A stretch of 64,000 nucleotides of DNA from Pseudomonas caricapapayae (GTDB lineage Bacteria > Pseudomonadota > Gammaproteobacteria > Pseudomonadales > Pseudomonadaceae). Below the pieces are notes generated by a model. That model was not told the DNA's origin. It saw only the letters and a program-made list of their open reading frames with translations, and did no database searches. The stretch spans positions 89,817 through 153,816 of the forward strand of contig NZ_LJPW01000008.1 in NCBI RefSeq assembly GCF_001400735.1. Reading direction: 5' to 3'. The first letter of the stretch is position 1. Each line of letters starts with the position of its first letter. Below, one piece after another: positions 61,285 to 64,000 of this stretch. The position numbers and the translations under genes are program-made.

Positions 61285-62409
61285 TTATTTGCGCGCTTTC
61301 AGAATCACGAATTTCGGAGTGGCCGCGACCTGCTCGACGCCCCGGAACAGACGCGACAGCTTGGTGTGATAACCCAGGTGGCGATTGCCGACGATGTACA
61401 GCGCACCGCCTGTCACCAGTGCGGCACGGGCCTGGAGGAACATGCGCCAGGCGAGAAAGTCACCCACCACCTGCTGCTGGTGGAAGGGTGGGTTGCACAG
61501 CACCACGTCCAGCGAGTCGGGCTCCTGCGTGTCCAGCCCGTCAGCCGCCCGAACGACCACCTCGCGCTCGCCCAGTGTTGCGCGCCAGTTTTCGGCTGCC
61601 GACTGCACGGCCATGAACGACTCGTCGACCAGCGTGTACTGCGCCTGTGGGTTGTCCAGCGCACTGGCAATGGCCAGCACCCCGTTGCCGCACCCCAAGT
61701 CTGCGACTCTTGCTGTGCCGAGGTTTTTCGGCAGATAAGGCAGGAATGCACGAGTGCCGATGTCCAGTCCGTCCCGGCAGAACACGTTGGCGTGGTTGAG
61801 CAGTTCGATGGCCGGCTCGTCCAGACGGTAACGGGTCGGATAAGGTGAAAGGCGCACCTCTCTGGTCTGCGGCGTGGCGAACAGCAGTCGGGCTTTTTTC
61901 ACCGCCAGTGACGCTTGCACCGGCCCCACATACTCCTCCAGCAAGTCGCCGGCCGAGCGTGGCAAATGCTTGACCATGGCTGCTGCGATAACCCGCGCAC
62001 CGGGGGCCAACTGACCTTGCAGACGTATCAACTGCTCTTCCAGCAACGCCAGGGTCTTCGGGACCCGGATCAACACCCAGTCAAAAGGCCCGTTCAACGG
62101 CTCGCTGGCTGGAATGTGCGGCACTGCGTCGTAACTCATGCCGTTGCGCGCCAGGTTCTTTTCCAGACCTTGCGCAGCCAGGAACGAGTCGCTGCTGCTG
62201 ATCACGGTGGCATGGGGTGCCAGGCTCGCAGCCAGCGCGCCAAAACTGTCATTGAGCACCAGAACCCGGCTTTGCAGGCTCAGGCCCGTTTCTGCAACAT
62301 GATTGAGCAGGTACTCGTCAGCGGCATCGAATGCCTGCAGCGGCTCATCCTGTTGCTCGGGCTGGCGAATGAGATCAAGTTCAGCGAAGGGACTGATGAG
62401 CAGGGGCAT
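61285..62409 (-). CDS. rlmG: 23S rRNA (guanine(1835)-N2)-methyltransferase RlmG
   Basis: A 374-residue enzyme with a duplicated methyltransferase fold, the N-terminal one degenerate, the C-terminal one active. The SAM site is VADLGCGNGVLAIASAL and the catalytic motif is LCNPPFHQQQ (NPPF). E. coli RlmG is 378 residues. The ATG at 62409 fits the family N-terminus (PLLISPFAELDL). A TTG seven codons before is possible. Confidence 0.9.
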   Translation of the reverse strand: MPLLISPFAELDLIRQPEQQDEPLQAFDAADEYLLNHVAETGLSLQSRVLVLNDSFGALAASLAPHATVISSSDSFLAAQGLEKNLARNGMSYDAVPHIPASEPLNGPFDWVLIRVPKTLALLEEQLIRLQGQLAPGARVIAAAMVKHLPRSAGDLLEEYVGPVQASLAVKKARLLFATPQTREVRLSPYPTRYRLDEPAIELLNHANVFCRDGLDIGTRAFLPYLPKNLGTARVADLGCGNGVLAIASALDNPQAQYTLVDESFMAVQSAAENWRATLGEREVVVRAADGLDTQEPDSLDVVLCNPPFHQQQVVGDFLAWRMFLQARAALVTGGALYIVGNRHLGYHTKLSRLFRGVEQVAATPKFVILKARK

Positions 62410-62540
62410 TGGCGGGAGAACTCTGTGCAATCGAAGGTATGTCAGTGAGCCCGATGATGGGTGGGCTCGCTGAGGCAGACGATTTTACGTATTTTTTTGC
62501 TTCGATACCTGTTTGATTGCAGTCTGACTGACGGCTTCAG

Positions 62541-62774
62541 TCAGAACATGCCGCTTAGCGCGGCCTGGACCGCAGCAGCGGTCTTGTTGCAGACCCCCAT
62601 TTTTTGAATGGCGCTGGCAATATGGAAGTGAATGGTGCGCTCCTTCAGGCAGAGAATCATTGCAATGTCGCCAGCTGTCTTGCCTTCGGCAGACCACTTG
62701 AGGACTTCTATTTCTCTCTGAGTCAGGCTTTTTGCTGGCGAGGGCTGCGAAAACTTTATGTCCATTGTGTTCAT
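62541..62774 (-). CDS. small LuxR-type HTH-only protein
   Basis: A 77-residue protein that is almost only a GerE/LuxR helix-turn-helix: LTQREIEVLKWSAEGKTAGDIAMILCLKERTIHFHI, then AIQKMGVCNKTAAAVQAAL. It has no autoinducer or receiver domain. The AGGAGG ribosome-binding site next to the ATG at 62774 decides the start. A longer frame upstream is not family-like. It is divergent from fpr (336-base gap), so it may regulate fpr or act with other LuxR proteins as partner or competitor. Confidence 0.82.
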   Translation of the reverse strand: MNTMDIKFSQPSPAKSLTQREIEVLKWSAEGKTAGDIAMILCLKERTIHFHIASAIQKMGVCNKTAAAVQAALSGMF

Positions 62775-63110
62775 GTGGCCTCCTTGCATGACGTATACAG
62801 ACCTTGCTGTTCGTTTATCCAGTCTAGGAACAAATACACGGCAATCTGCGCTTTGGAGGGGCACCCGGACGGATGGGCTGATGGCACTTGGCAATGCGTT
62901 ATCGGCCTTTTGGCTGGAACGCCTGTGCAAGAGAGGTCGAGACAATTTGCCCTGTTCATGTTCGATCATGCATTGGCTGATTCAAGAACCAAATACTCTA
63001 AGTCGCAGGGCAGGCCGCCGGGTAATTCAACACAAACAGCCAGTGTTTATCGAGCCCGCTTTGCGGGACACTGAGTTCTGCTTTTCATATTCGGGAGTTC
63101 AAAGCACACC
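62775..63110. other. divergent gap between the small luxR-type gene and fpr
   Basis: Promoters for both genes should be here. A hairpin CAGTGT...CCCGC-TTT-GCGGG-ACACTG spans 63041-63073, about 38 bases before the fpr start, and could be a leader structure. No coding frame or SoxR/FinR site that I can name. Confidence 0.4.
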
Positions 63111-63887
63111 ATGACCGTCAGTGATGACAAATTCACCCTACAGACATTGCAGCGTGTCACGCCGCTGACCACGAGTCTGTTCACTCTGCGCACCACACGT
63201 GATCCCGGCTTTCGCTTTCGGGCAGGGCAGTTTGCGCGCCTCGGTGTGACCAAAGCCGACGGCACCACGGTATGGCGTGCCTACTCGATGGTTTCATCAC
63301 CGCACGACGAGTTTCTGGAGTTCTTTTCCATCGTGGTGCCGGACGGCGAATTCACCAGCGAATTGAGTCGGCTGCGTGAAGGTGACGAACTGATGGTGGA
63401 AAAGCAGGCATTTGGTTACCTGACCCTGGACCGCTTTGTCGACGGACGCGATCTGTGGTTGTTGTCCACCGGTACGGGAGTCGCCCCGTTTCTGTCGATC
63501 CTGCAGGATTTCGAGGTCTGGGAGAAGTTCGAGCGGGTCATTCTGGTATACAGCGTCCGTGAGTCACGCGAGCTGGCCTATCAGCAACTGATTGGCGAAC
63601 TGATGCAGCGTGAATACCTGGTCGAATACGCGGACAAGTTTCTGTTCCTACCGACTGTGACCCGCGAACAGCATCCCGGTGCACTGAATGGCCGCATTAC
63701 ACAGTTGATTGAAAACGGGGAGCTTGAGCGCGCGGCAGGTATCGCACTGACACCGGAGCATTCGCGGGTGATGCTGTGCGGTAATCCGCAGATGATTGAC
63801 GACACTCGTGCATTGCTCAAGCAGCGTGACATGCGCCTGAGCCTGTCACGCAAGCCGGGGCAGGTTGCGGTTGAGACGTATTGGTAG
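63111..63887 (+). CDS. fpr: ferredoxin-NADP+ reductase Fpr
   Basis: A 258-residue FAD-containing reductase passing electrons between NADPH and ferredoxin/flavodoxin, used in iron-sulfur and oxidative-stress metabolism. The FAD motif is RAYSMVSSP, the NADP site STGTGVAPFLSIL, then MLCGNPQMIDDTR, and it ends in VETYW, as in bacterial class FPR enzymes. Start at 63111 is the normal N-terminus. Confidence 0.95.
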   Translation: MTVSDDKFTLQTLQRVTPLTTSLFTLRTTRDPGFRFRAGQFARLGVTKADGTTVWRAYSMVSSPHDEFLEFFSIVVPDGEFTSELSRLREGDELMVEKQAFGYLTLDRFVDGRDLWLLSTGTGVAPFLSILQDFEVWEKFERVILVYSVRESRELAYQQLIGELMQREYLVEYADKFLFLPTVTREQHPGALNGRITQLIENGELERAAGIALTPEHSRVMLCGNPQMIDDTRALLKQRDMRLSLSRKPGQVAVETYW

Positions 63888-63960
63888 AGGGGGATGGCAG
63901 GCCCGTCTGTGTCACACGGCGGTTTTGTGGTGTGAGGGGGATTGGGGGTCGACTCAGATT

Positions 63961-64000
63961 GTCGTTCCCACGCTCTGCGTTGGCATGCAGTTCGTGACGC
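63961..64000. repeat. dispersed palindromic repeat, copy 6 (cut by the window end)
   Basis: GTCGTTCCCACGCTCTGCGTTGGCATGCAG and GTGACGC match the beginning blocks of copy 5 read on the plus strand. The element continues outside the window. Confidence 0.65.

Overview
The window reads as chromosomal DNA of a plant-associated Pseudomonas, almost certainly of the P. syringae group. The main evidence is a type III effector locus with a consensus HrpL promoter (13752-13780), a ShcF-type chaperone and a HopF-family effector (14272-14886). The housekeeping content is also Pseudomonas-like: thiD-thiE, amn, rluE, hrpB, rhlE, tesB, trmA, cioAB, rlmG and fpr. The backbone is GC-rich. The effector locus and the 21.5-34 kb block are visibly more AT-rich.

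Layout. 0.1-11.3 kb: thiamine genes, a 7TM sensor kinase, AidB-like acyl-CoA dehydrogenase, AMP nucleosidase, RluE, an Lrp regulator, a Gln-rich exported protein, a CDF metal exporter and a lipoprotein. 11.6-18.8 kb: a Gfo/Idh dehydrogenase, an esterase, the shcF-hopF locus, a DsbA-like protein, TrmK, RidA and two coupled lipoproteins. 19.0-21.5 kb: hrpB. 21.5-34.9 kb: an accessory island. 35-64 kb: ordinary backbone (EEP hydrolase, YciC, DUF2076, NYN protein, exonuclease, Lrp regulator, EamA exporter, RhlE, flavoprotein, deacetylase, GNAT, TesB, HAD, metallopeptidase, MFS, TrmA, NCS2 permease, a three-subunit molybdenum hydroxylase, CioAB, RlmG, a 77-residue LuxR-type HTH protein and Fpr). 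This last part carries at least six copies of a GC-rich palindromic repeat.

The island is the most interesting part. Eight genes on the plus strand (22313-32184), tightly spaced and probably one operon, encode a NodU/TobZ-type carbamoyltransferase, a 67-residue Nif11-like peptide, a PhyH dioxygenase, an ATP-grasp ligase, both halves of a split glycine-decarboxylase P-protein (GcvPA and GcvPB, with no T, H or L protein nearby), a type III/GlnT-like glutamine synthetase homologue and an MFS exporter. A perfect 7-6-7 palindrome with the form of a lux box lies 151 bases before the first gene. Just beyond the operon, on the opposite strand, is a LuxR regulator that keeps the acyl-homoserine-lactone-binding residues but has no luxI partner here. 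A GcvA-like LysR gene follows. My reading is a quorum-responsive pathway for a small modified amino acid or peptide, possibly built on the Nif11-like peptide as a scaffold, and exported by the MFS protein. I do not recognise it as any known P. syringae toxin locus. The product is unknown, and the scaffold idea is inference.
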